From contig JAYZDB010000329.1 of assembly GCA_036338025.1 (NCBI GenBank), forward strand, positions 1 through 8,101: a stretch of DNA of 8,101 nt, in the 5' to 3' direction. Numbering within the stretch: position 1 is the first letter of the stretch; the number at the start of each line of letters is the position of its first letter. Under the pieces are notes generated by a model, which saw only the letters and a list, made by a program, of their open reading frames with translations, searched no databases and had not been told where the DNA came from. Below, piece by piece: positions 1 to 7,153 of the stretch. This DNA comes from JAYZDB01 sp036338025. Lineage in GTDB: Bacteria; Planctomycetota; UBA1135; UBA2386. Made by a program: the position numbers and the translations under genes.

Positions 1-917
1 ACCGCCGCGTTGCGTCGGAGACCACTGCGGGTGGCGCGTCGCATGGCGGTGCCGACCCATTGCTCTTGGTAATCCTCTTCGCTGAGTTGCAAGACGCCGA
101 CGAGGTCGAAGGTCTCGAGTACCTTGTGCGGTTGCATGTCCGCTGGCATCGGCGCATCGGTGCCGCTACGCCCCTTGCTGGTGAACGGACAGACTTCCAG
201 GCAGATGTCGCAACCGAAGAACTGATCGCCTTGGGCGGCGCGCAGCGGAGTATCGATGAAGCCGCGCAACTCGATCGTCGTATAGCTGAGGCAGCGGGTG
301 GCATCGACCTGGTAAGGCTCCGTGATAGCGTCGGTTGGGCAAGCCTCGATGCAGGCCGTGCACGATCCGCACGAGCCCAGAGCTGGTGGATCGTGGGGAA
401 GGTCCAACTGGGTGACGAGCTCTGAGAGCAGGAGGTATGGACCGAGCGTGGGGTTGATGATCCCGGCGCTCTTGGCGAGAAAGCCGATGCCGGCTTGACT
501 GGCCAGGGCCCGTTCGAGCACTGGCACGGCGTCGGTTCCGACCCGGATCGTGCCAGGGGCGACCCCGGCCTGCTCGAGTCCGTCTCGCATCCGGCGTGTC
601 GCCTTGCCGAGAAAACGGTGGTAGTCCCTGCCGGTGGCATACCGTGCGACCTTGCCCTGCCCGCCCGTGAGAGCCACCTGTGGCCCGCCGTAGTCATAGG
701 CCACCGCGATCGTAGACGTCGCGCCCGGCAGGAACCGGCGCGGGTCCAGGATGACCTCACGGTTGCGGTGTAGGTAATCCATCTCCCCGGCTCGTCCCGC
801 GTCCAACCACTGCGCGAAGTGGTCGGCGTGCTCGCCGATTTTGGCGGGGCCGAACGCTACCAGGTCGAAGCCGGCCTCGTAGGCGATTTCGCGGATGGTG
901 TCAGGTGAAGGGGGCAT
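1..917 (-). CDS. queG: Epoxyqueuosine reductase QueG, C-terminus cut by window edge
   Basis: QueG carries out the last step of queuosine synthesis: cobalamin- and Fe-S-dependent reduction of epoxyqueuosine to queuosine at tRNA position 34, in the cytoplasm. The frame runs uninterrupted from ATG 917 off the left edge, giving 305 residues. Two [4Fe-4S] ferredoxin-type motifs are visible: C183, C186, C189, C193 followed by P (CGSCTACIEACP), and C209 with C236, C239, C243 followed by P (CDICLEVCP). RYATGRDYH (residues 92-100) and GTDAVPVLERALA (127-139, with the probable catalytic Asp129) are QueG signatures. RRATRSGLRRNAA at the end matches the conserved stretch shortly before the family's C-terminal region, so the tail (E. 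coli QueG has about 380 residues) lies outside. The segment GFLAKS (145-150) departs from the more usual GKNT-type motif. The start has no strong Shine-Dalgarno, but the protein begins where family members do. It is transcribed divergently from the next gene and shows no functional link to it. Confidence 0.93.
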   Translation of the reverse strand, partial: MPPSPDTIREIAYEAGFDLVAFGPAKIGEHADHFAQWLDAGRAGEMDYLHRNREVILDPRRFLPGATSTIAVAYDYGGPQVALTGGQGKVARYATGRDYHRFLGKATRRMRDGLEQAGVAPGTIRVGTDAVPVLERALASQAGIGFLAKSAGIINPTLGPYLLLSELVTQLDLPHDPPALGSCGSCTACIEACPTDAITEPYQVDATRCLSYTTIELRGFIDTPLRAAQGDQFFGCDICLEVCPFTSKGRSGTDAPMPADMQPHKVLETFDLVGVLQLSEEDYQEQWVGTAMRRATRSGLRRNAA

Positions 918-974
918 GGCTGGGACTGCCTACTGATGCAGGATTCGACACCCCGAACTCAAGTTGGTATCGAG

Positions 975-987
975 CCTTCGACGAAGG
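975..987. repeat. 13-nt odd palindrome upstream of the pseudo-kinase gene
   Basis: CCTTCG-A-CGAAGG is a perfect 6+1+6 palindrome. As RNA it could form a 5-bp stem with a 3-nt loop that includes the first bases of the upstream Shine-Dalgarno (984-990). It could also be a protein-binding site in this divergent intergenic region. A similar 6+1+6 palindrome lies upstream of the sigma factor gene at 2021-2033. No function can be assigned from sequence. Confidence 0.45.
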
Positions 988-1020
988 AAACCTGTGATGA
1001 ACGAAGGAGAATTGCGATGA
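981..1020 (+). repeat. Tandem 20-bp duplication of a ribosome-binding site plus start codon
   Basis: Two adjacent 20-nt units (981-1000 and 1001-1020) match at 16 of 20 positions. Each has ACGAAGGA, a short spacer and GATGA. Each therefore carries an AAGGA-type Shine-Dalgarno with its ATG 6 nt downstream of the purine tract. The second unit supplies the start of the 312-residue protein (ATG 1017). The first opens a seven-codon frame that ends inside the second ATG. Confidence 0.6.
997..1020 (+). CDS. Possible seven-residue leader peptide, coupled to the next gene
   Basis: ATG 997 follows an AAGGAAA Shine-Dalgarno (984-990) by 6 nt and opens a frame reading MNEGELR. Its TGA (1018-1020) overlaps the next gene's ATG (1017-1019) in an ATGA arrangement. 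That geometry is typical of translational coupling, so the minicistron may set the initiation rate of the downstream protein. The alternative is a by-product of a small tandem duplication with no peptide function. There is no obvious amino-acid bias of the attenuator type. Confidence 0.3.
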   Translation: MNEGELR

Positions 1021-1955
1021 CTGGAAGTGGTAGTTCGGGGTCTTTCAGCGGTGTGGCAGAGAATAAGGTACCGGCCAGCCCGGTTGTCATACCCAACAGC
1101 CAACTCGTGATCTTGCGGGAACGGGAACTGGACTGTGATCTGGCCACCGCGATCGAGCGCGTTCGTGCCGACGAATCTACTTCACGGGCCCGGATCCTGG
1201 TTGTCGGAAGCCAGGAGTCTGCTGCCTCCCCGGATGCCGACGGAATCGCAGAATCACCCCGGCAGCTGCCGTGTCCGCGCATGCCGGACTCTTTGGAGCA
1301 GGTCGCGCATAGCGGCGGCGAGGCTGCCCTGGAGGCCTGTGGGCACCGCTTTGGGCCACAGATCGAGGATCTGCTGCGTTCGGTCGAGGGGATCCAGGAC
1401 AGCCTCGACGAGGTCATCCACGCGGTTCCGGTTGGAATTCGGATGCCGGTGCTCGGCCACCTGAAGGTCATCCGCGAAATCGTCGATCGGATGGAGACCC
1501 GCACCACGTGTCTCGGCACACAGGTGCGCGGGATGATCGAGGGGAACCAGCTCGTGGATGTCGAGGACCTGTGTCGGGAACTCCCCGCGCAGGTCGAGCC
1601 GTTTTTTCCGAAGGTGCGGCTCAACGTCGTCCCGATCGGCGAGCCCTGTGAATGGTGGGGGCGGCCCATCGAGCTGGCCGAAGCGCTTTTTCTGGGCTGC
1701 GTGATTGCGTCGCACCGGATTTCTGGGGAAGGCTCGGTCAACCTCCACTTGCAGGTCGGGTCCGACTGGGCCGACGTACGGATTGTTGGACTCGGTGAAC
1801 CTGCGGACGTCTGCCTGCCGGCAGAAATGGCCCGGTTGCGCGAGGTCTTCGTCGACGGTCACGGCGGGAGGATTGTCCCTGATGTCATGGGACATAGCGG
1901 GACGGGAATGGTGCTACGAATGTCCACCGACGGCTTCCCGACGGCCCGGCACTAG
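1017..1955 (+). CDS. Degenerate histidine-kinase-like (GHKL fold) protein, probable pseudo-kinase
   Basis: This 312-residue protein shows no membrane segment or signal peptide, so it is probably cytoplasmic. Residues 1-90 are variable and low in recognisable motifs. Residues 113-180 look like the two-helix dimerisation domain of histidine kinases: VGIRMPVLGHLKVI (139-152) lines up with the H-box pattern H-E-[IL]-R-x-P-L, but Val139 stands where the phospho-acceptor His belongs. Residues 181-303 follow the HATPase order: VDVEDLCREL, then an N-box-like helix (LAEALFLGCVIASHRI, 220-235) with Ile230 in place of the key Asn, a strand ending in VGLGEPAD in place of DxGxG, then GHGGRI (281-286) and GHSGTGMVLRM (292-302). 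It is therefore probably a signalling pseudo-kinase, a phosphotransferase-like scaffold (compare ChpT) or a GHKL-type binder. The start at 1017 is chosen for its AAGGAGA Shine-Dalgarno at 6 nt; an in-frame ATG at 936 has none. The fold assignment is inferred from pattern, not from a search. Confidence 0.6.
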   Translation: MTGSGSSGSFSGVAENKVPASPVVIPNSQLVILRERELDCDLATAIERVRADESTSRARILVVGSQESAASPDADGIAESPRQLPCPRMPDSLEQVAHSGGEAALEACGHRFGPQIEDLLRSVEGIQDSLDEVIHAVPVGIRMPVLGHLKVIREIVDRMETRTTCLGTQVRGMIEGNQLVDVEDLCRELPAQVEPFFPKVRLNVVPIGEPCEWWGRPIELAEALFLGCVIASHRISGEGSVNLHLQVGSDWADVRIVGLGEPADVCLPAEMARLREVFVDGHGGRIVPDVMGHSGTGMVLRMSTDGFPTARH

Positions 1956-2157
1956 CGGACATAAATACTTCTTTGTATTGTGTTTGTGACCGATCCAGAA
2001 CTCCCAACCGGGAGGCTGTGCGGATCAGATCCGTGCCGCACTGGTGAGCTTGCCGGTCCCCTCGAAACCACCTGAGTTTAATCGTGATTGCATGGTTACA
2101 ATGGCGACCGGGGGACTAGAGGCCGTTGGATTAGCTTGTTTGCCCCCCGACCTTCGG
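1956..2157 (+). promoter_or_regulatory. 202-bp intergenic region with three small inverted repeats, probable sigma-gene promoter region
   Basis: Between the pseudo-kinase stop and the chosen sigma-factor start lies sequence with much lower third-position GC in the sigma reading frame than the gene body. It holds, in order, an AT-rich inverted repeat AATAC/GTATT (1964-1968 and 1975-1979), a 5-bp hairpin CTCCC-AACC-GGGAG (2001-2014) and a perfect 6+1+6 palindrome CGGATC-A-GATCCG (2021-2033). TACAAT at 2097-2102 is a possible -10 box, but its -35 partner is poor. These may be a weak terminator for the upstream gene, operator sites, or both. If translation of the sigma gene starts earlier (2044 GTG, 2092 or 2101 ATG), part of this region is coding. 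Confidence 0.4.
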
Positions 2158-2952
2158 ATGAACACCTTGACCTCTGGAACGACGCAGGAACCGCTCAACG
2201 AGCGATTGCGGGGTCTATGGGAAGATACCGGTGACAGCAATCTGTACCGCCTGAGCGAAGGGCGGGATCCCGAAGGGATGGCAGCACCGACATCGGAGCA
2301 GGAACGCACCGACGCCGTCAGCTCCTGTCTGATGGATTGCTACAAGCAGACTGGCGACACCAAGGTGTTCGCCATGCTGTTCGACCTCAATCGCGACTCG
2401 TTCTTGAGTGCGATCCAGAGCAGGGTGCGTCGCGGCGCCACTGGTGTCGACGCGCAGGACGTCCTGCAGGAAGTGTTCCTGAACATCTATCGCTATCCGC
2501 GACGCTTCCTCTGTGACCGCCCAGACTCGTTCCGTAATTGGGGCCATCGGATCGTCCGCAACACCTTGCTGAAGTTCTTGAAGGGTGAGTCACGCTTGTC
2601 GCGATTCACACCGCTCGAGGAAGACATGGGCCAGAAGGCTGATGTCAAGGCTCGGACCCCGCTGCGTTCTGCGACCGACTCGGAGAGTGCCGGCCTGGTT
2701 GATTTCGCGTTTCTCGTCTACCTGAACCTCTATCTCATGCACTTCCGCCGTCTGTCTCCCAAGGAGCAGCGTGCGCTGAGCATGGTCGAGGTCGAGGGAG
2801 CGTCCTACAAGGACACCGCGGCTGAGCTAGGGATTCGTCTGGAGAACCTCAAGATGGTGATCTTCCGGGGTCGCCGCAAGATCTTCAGGGGTCTGAACCG
2901 AACCCTCTCGGCTTTGGCCACGCCCTGTGCCCTAAACGTTTCCAGCAACTAA
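2158..2952 (+). CDS. ECF-type RNA polymerase sigma factor with N-terminal extension
   Basis: The product is a sigma-70-family factor that should direct RNA polymerase to a dedicated promoter set. With the 2158 start it has 264 residues, against about 160-200 for a minimal ECF factor. Region 2 spans about residues 68-142, with VDAQDVLQEVFLNIYRY (97-113) as the core-binding/-10 helix and FRNWGHRIVRNTLLKFLKG (125-143) following. A linker leads to region 4 (about 194-248): RLSPKEQRALSMVEVEG, then the helix-turn-helix SYKDTAAELGIRLENLK and RGRRKI. The first 60 residues hold a second copy of a W/Y-x-x-T-G-D-[ST] motif. The start is uncertain. No candidate has a Shine-Dalgarno, and the in-frame 2044 GTG and 2092/2101 ATGs extend into sequence of poor coding character, so 2158 was preferred. 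A zinc-finger anti-sigma candidate follows 45 bp downstream, the classic ECF arrangement. The target regulon cannot be read from the sequence. Confidence 0.88.
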   Translation: MNTLTSGTTQEPLNERLRGLWEDTGDSNLYRLSEGRDPEGMAAPTSEQERTDAVSSCLMDCYKQTGDTKVFAMLFDLNRDSFLSAIQSRVRRGATGVDAQDVLQEVFLNIYRYPRRFLCDRPDSFRNWGHRIVRNTLLKFLKGESRLSRFTPLEEDMGQKADVKARTPLRSATDSESAGLVDFAFLVYLNLYLMHFRRLSPKEQRALSMVEVEGASYKDTAAELGIRLENLKMVIFRGRRKIFRGLNRTLSALATPCALNVSSN

Positions 2953-2997
2953 CTCACCAACCCGCACACTCCGTCACCGTCCTCCGAGACCGTTACC

Positions 2998-4044
2998 ATG
3001 AAGGGCTCCGTTCCACTCGACACCAGCGATCCTTGCCTGCCGATCCAAGCGGATCTGTCGGCGATGTTGGACGGAGAGTTGGATGCGGCCGTGGTTCGTC
3101 GGGTGATGGTGCACTCGGATGCTTGTGCGTCGTGTAGCGCTTTCCTTCAGAGTATTCGCGATCAGGCCCAGGCGCATCGTGAGCTCGCGGCTTGCCAGCT
3201 TATCGATTCGGTCCTCGAGGAACGCAACCGAGAGGCTGCATTCGGTGACGGGATTGCCAGCGACTTGCGCCGTCGTCTACTCGGGAACCAGCGGCAGCTC
3301 GCCAAGGTCCTTTACGAGTTGGGACGCGGCTTTGTGCTGATGGGTGTCGATCCGTCGTTCAGCCGTGTCGTCGCCCGTGAACCTGTTCCGGTGCCCGACA
3401 TGTGTCTGCGTGGGCGCAACCTCCTCGACGAAGTCGAACGGCTTAGCGTTCGGGAGCAGGTCCACATGGGGCAGGAGTGGGTGCGTGCGAAGGTGCTGTT
3501 CCGGCAGCGCGATCTGCGTGATCCGGTTGAGAATCTCGCCAAGGGCCGTCGCCTCCTGCGCGAGACCCTGTTGCTTTGGGACGATTACCACGAAGCACGG
3601 ATCTACCTCGGTCACGCGTACCAGGTCGAGCAAAAGCACGGTCGAGCGATCCTTGAATTCTCCCGAGTGCTCGATCGCTCTCGCAATATCGTGACCCGTG
3701 CGTTCGCACTGGAGAATCTCGGCAACCTTCACCTCGAACAGGGTCGGTTCGACGAGGCGATCGGGTTGTTCATGGAACTGGTCGGATCCGGTGTGATCGA
3801 CCAGGAGCCTCGTTTCCACACGACGTACTTCAACCTCGCTCTGGCCTACGGCTTCAAAGAGGAGTTCGGAGATTGCGAGAACTGGCTTCGGGTTCTCGAC
3901 GAGAAGTTCCCGCATAAGCGGCGTGGTATGGCTGAGGAGTTTGAGAAGCGGGTCCAGTTTGGTCGCATCCTCTCCCGCCATCCTGATGTGCTGAGTCGGT
4001 TCGTCGAGCAGTTCCCCACCTGGTTCAAGGGCGGGGAAGGATGA
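2998..4044 (+). CDS. Zinc-finger (ZAS/zf-HC2) anti-sigma-like protein with TPR repeats
   Basis: This 348-residue protein is the likely partner of the preceding ECF sigma factor. Residues 13-60 match the zinc anti-sigma fold: C13, a helix with MLDGELD (23-29), then H39-SDA-C43-AS-C46, giving the H-x3-C-x2-C signature plus an upstream Cys ligand. The rest has no hydrophobic segment long enough for a membrane helix, so it should be soluble, unlike many ECF anti-sigmas. TPR-like helix pairs lie at about 197-230 (YHEARIYLGHAYQVEQKHGRAILEFSRVL), 235-263 (FALENLGNLHLEQGRFDEAIGLFMEL) and 275-301 (TTYFNLALAYGFKEEFGDCENWLRVL), suggesting regulation by a protein partner. Its stop overlaps the next gene's ATG by ATGA, indicating coupled translation. 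ZAS proteins often sequester their sigma and release it on a signal, but a TPR-bearing member could also act as an activator or adaptor. The anti-sigma role is inferred from domain and position. Confidence 0.8.
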   Translation: MKGSVPLDTSDPCLPIQADLSAMLDGELDAAVVRRVMVHSDACASCSAFLQSIRDQAQAHRELAACQLIDSVLEERNREAAFGDGIASDLRRRLLGNQRQLAKVLYELGRGFVLMGVDPSFSRVVAREPVPVPDMCLRGRNLLDEVERLSVREQVHMGQEWVRAKVLFRQRDLRDPVENLAKGRRLLRETLLLWDDYHEARIYLGHAYQVEQKHGRAILEFSRVLDRSRNIVTRAFALENLGNLHLEQGRFDEAIGLFMELVGSGVIDQEPRFHTTYFNLALAYGFKEEFGDCENWLRVLDEKFPHKRRGMAEEFEKRVQFGRILSRHPDVLSRFVEQFPTWFKGGEG

Positions 4045-4144
4045 TGTCCGCCAGACTCAAGATCCTGGCCCTTGCAGTGATCATGGTCACGGTCGGCGAG
4101 CTCTGTGGTCGTACTGTCAACCGCTGGTACAAGGGTGGGGAAGG
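4021..4144 (+). repeat. Two 18/20-identical copies of a TGGTwCAAGGGyGGGGAAGG motif, 104 bp apart
   Basis: Copies lie at 4021-4040 and 4125-4144, differing at two positions. The first encodes the last residues of the TPR protein (W342-F-K-G-G-E-G) and serves as the purine-rich ribosome-binding tract of the next gene. The second encodes W29-Y-K-G-G-E-G in that next gene. The peptide is thus preserved in two different proteins and in two different reading contexts. Confidence 0.6.
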
Positions 4145-4496
4145 TGGGACGGTCAACCTCCCGGCCGCGAAGTCCCGCCTGATGAGTCCCGGTGGCCTTA
4201 CGCCCAATTCCTACCGCTACGGGTTCCGCATGGCACGAGCGTCCCAGGGTCTCGCGATGACGCTGCCCTCGAACCTCCCGCGGGCGATCGCCACGTTTAC
4301 CTATGGCAGTCTGGTGGTTTCTACGGCTATCTGCTCAGGCAAGGTCAACATCAACGGGGCTGAGCTGGTCAAGCTACAGCGGGTCGGCGTGAAGAGCTTC
4401 CGCATCGATCTCGATGATGGATTCGACTGCTACCTGCGCATCGTTGTAGTTCTCAACAACGGTGGAGTCGCGACCTGCGAGGTGTTGGTCGAGTAG
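4041..4496 (+). CDS. Small membrane-anchored or exported protein of unknown function
   Basis: I do not recognise this 151-residue protein. Residues 5-21 (RLKILALAVIMVTVGEL) form one hydrophobic stretch after a basic residue, so it is either a signal peptide or a single N-terminal membrane anchor. C22 follows but GELC is not a good lipobox. The rest is a soluble, probably beta-rich domain with C98, C130 and C146, which could form a disulphide if exported; the tail DCYLRIVVVLNNGGVATCEVLVE alternates like beta strands. The start ATG 4041 overlaps the upstream TGA (ATGA), and GGGGAAGG at 4033-4040 is the binding tract; ATG 4044 is an equally possible start. Coupling to the sigma/anti-sigma pair suggests it belongs to the same response, perhaps as an envelope sensor or an effector, but nothing in the sequence proves a function. 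A strong terminator follows it, closing the operon. Confidence 0.72.
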   Translation: MMSARLKILALAVIMVTVGELCGRTVNRWYKGGEGGTVNLPAAKSRLMSPGGLTPNSYRYGFRMARASQGLAMTLPSNLPRAIATFTYGSLVVSTAICSGKVNINGAELVKLQRVGVKSFRIDLDDGFDCYLRIVVVLNNGGVATCEVLVE

Positions 4497-4525
4497 TCGC
4501 AGATTGCAAGGACTGCAGCCAACGG

Positions 4526-4550
4526 CGCCCGCTGTCAGCGGGTGTTTTTG
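4526..4550 (+). terminator. Rho-independent terminator of the sigma/anti-sigma operon
   Basis: CCCGCT (4528-4533), a GTC loop and AGCGGG (4537-4542) form a 6-bp GC-rich stem. It is extended by a G-U pair (4527/4543) and a C-G pair (4526/4544), and a T-rich run (4545-4549) lies directly downstream. It sits 30 bp after the stop at 4496. The T-tract is on the plus strand only, so it should act on the plus-strand operon. Confidence 0.8.
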
Positions 4551-4558
4551 TGTACGGA

Positions 4559-4612
4559 ACACGGCGCCAGTCGGAATCTCCTGGGTGTGAGGAGGGCCAA
4601 CTGGCGCCGTGT
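4559..4612. repeat. 13-bp perfect inverted repeat with nested hairpin between convergent genes
   Basis: ACACGGCGCCAGT (4559-4571) is repeated inverted at 4600-4612 with a 28-nt interior. Inside, CTCCT (4578-4582) pairs with AGGAG (4590-4594), giving a stacked two-stem structure. It lies 17 bp beyond the ahcY stop on the minus strand, so it is the best candidate for that operon's 3' end. Neither strand shows a T-tract after it, so it is not a canonical intrinsic terminator; it could be a transcript-stabilising stem or a bidirectional pause. Confidence 0.55.
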
Positions 4613-4628
4613 CTGCGCTAGTCGCATG

Positions 4629-6095
<1,467 letters not shown>

Positions 6096-6116
6096 CGCAG
6101 CTCCGTTTGAGTTGTC

Positions 6117-6131
6117 TCGAAGTGTGTTCGA
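6117..6131 (-). repeat. Small inverted repeat in the ahcY leader
   Basis: TCGAA-GTGTG-TTCGA is a 5-bp stem with a 5-nt loop in the 68-bp gap between the ArsR-methyltransferase gene and ahcY, about 13 nt upstream of the ahcY ribosome-binding site. It is short and could be chance. Nothing else in the gap resembles a promoter, operator or known riboswitch. Confidence 0.3.
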
Positions 6132-6163
6132 ATTGGTGTTGTGTCAGTGGGCTTGGATCGAGT

Positions 6164-7153
6164 TCAGGCGCCGGGCGCGTAGCCTCGAACCAGGAAGAGT
6201 GGTAGTGCTGACTCGCCGCCTTGCGGATCTTGTACGACATATTGGTCGTGGATCGCTTCGGTAGTCAGTTCGGTGAAGCCGGCGCGGGCCAGGGCACCCA
6301 TGACGTCTTCGGGCCGCAGCCCGAGACGGTAGTCGCCCATTTCTTCGCGCATCCAGTCCTCGTCATGAGGTAGCAGGTCGGTGATCACGGCGGTGCCGCC
6401 AGGCTCGATCACGCGGGCGAGTTCTGCGGCAGCGCAGTCCATGTCGGCGATGTGGTGCCAGACCAGGTTGGCGAAGGCGCCGTTCACCTCGTTATCAGCT
6501 AACGGCAACTGTTCCATCTCGCCTTGACGGAATTCGACCTTGCCGCCGCGGTCCTGGTCGGAGGCTGATTGGATACGAGCCTTGGCTGCGTCGAGCATCC
6601 GTTGGGAATGGTCGACGGCGATGATCTCGATGCCCTGCCGGGAGAGGTGGGTGGTGAGGAACCCGGCGCCACAGCCTAGATCGGCGACGCGCAGGCCCGA
6701 AGGCACCAGGGCGGAGCAGGCCTCGGCCCGTAGGCTGCCGGTGCGAAACTCCTGACCGACCTCGACCCAACGGGACGCCAGGGCGTCGTGGGTGGTACGG
6801 CTGCGTTGCCGGCGCTGTTCTCGAACGGTCTCGAGGGCGGCGGCATCGCGGTGGCCCTCCTCGCTTTGGAGGAAGGGTCGGATGGTGGCCTCGTAAAGCT
6901 CCGGCGTCAGGGAGCTGTCCTTGTCAGGGACCGCCAGCCGGTAGAAAGCCCAGGAGCCTTCACGGCGATCCAGCACCAACCCGGCTCGCTTCAGCAGCGA
7001 CAGGTGGTTGCTGATCCGGCTCTGCGCCAAGCCAGTGATCGACACAAGTTCTTGTACTGCAATCTCTTCAATCGATAGCAAGGCCAGGATCCGCAGCCGG
7101 GTGGGATCCGACAAGAGCTTCAGGGTGGTTTGCAGAACGAGGAGGCCGGACAT
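6164..7153 (-). CDS. ArsR-family repressor fused to a SAM-dependent methyltransferase domain
   Basis: This 329-residue two-domain protein has a winged helix-turn-helix at residues 8-75 (LKLLSDPTRLRILALL, recognition region GLAQSRISNHLSLLKRAGLV, wing GSWAFYRL). A linker with an Arg-rich helix (110-120) leads to a class I methyltransferase-like domain from about 125. The SAM-binding loop is VADLGCGAGFLT (156-167), the acidic strand-2 end is AVDHS (179-183), and EPGGTAVITDL (250-260) is a usual later motif. The ArsR part lacks the metal-binding Cys pair of ELCVC-type arsenic/cadmium sensors, so metal sensing is unlikely. Lying upstream of ahcY, it fits a SAH- or SAM-responsive repressor similar to SahR. 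Whether the C-terminal domain methylates anything or only binds the ligand cannot be read here. The start ATG 7153 has no Shine-Dalgarno and sits next to a palindromic operator, suggesting autoregulation and a short or absent leader. Confidence 0.9.
   Translation of the reverse strand: MSGLLVLQTTLKLLSDPTRLRILALLSIEEIAVQELVSITGLAQSRISNHLSLLKRAGLVLDRREGSWAFYRLAVPDKDSSLTPELYEATIRPFLQSEEGHRDAAALETVREQRRQRSRTTHDALASRWVEVGQEFRTGSLRAEACSALVPSGLRVADLGCGAGFLTTHLSRQGIEIIAVDHSQRMLDAAKARIQSASDQDRGGKVEFRQGEMEQLPLADNEVNGAFANLVWHHIADMDCAAAELARVIEPGGTAVITDLLPHDEDWMREEMGDYRLGLRPEDVMGALARAGFTELTTEAIHDQYVVQDPQGGESALPLFLVRGYAPGA

Noticed and set aside
936..1016. Upstream ATG giving a 27-residue longer pseudo-kinase
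   Set aside because: No ribosome-binding site precedes 936, while ATG 1017 has AAGGAGA at ideal spacing.
959..1895. Long minus-strand frames (959-1741 and 1254-1895)
   Set aside because: They overlap the pseudo-kinase gene, which has a good Shine-Dalgarno and HATPase-like motifs; the minus products are Ser/Arg- or Pro/Arg-rich without motifs.
2187..2217. GGAACC...GTCTA as an ECF promoter inside the sigma gene
   Set aside because: The spacing (20 bp) is too long for a typical ECF promoter and it lies inside the coding region.
3277..3981. Open frame of 234 codons on the minus strand
   Set aside because: Antisense to the ZAS-TPR gene, with no recognisable motif; mirror-frame artefact of high GC3.
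6096..6163. SAH or SAM riboswitch in the ahcY leader
   Set aside because: The gap is only 68 bp and shows no known SAH or SAM riboswitch core that I recognise; the operator upstream of the ArsR gene explains control better.
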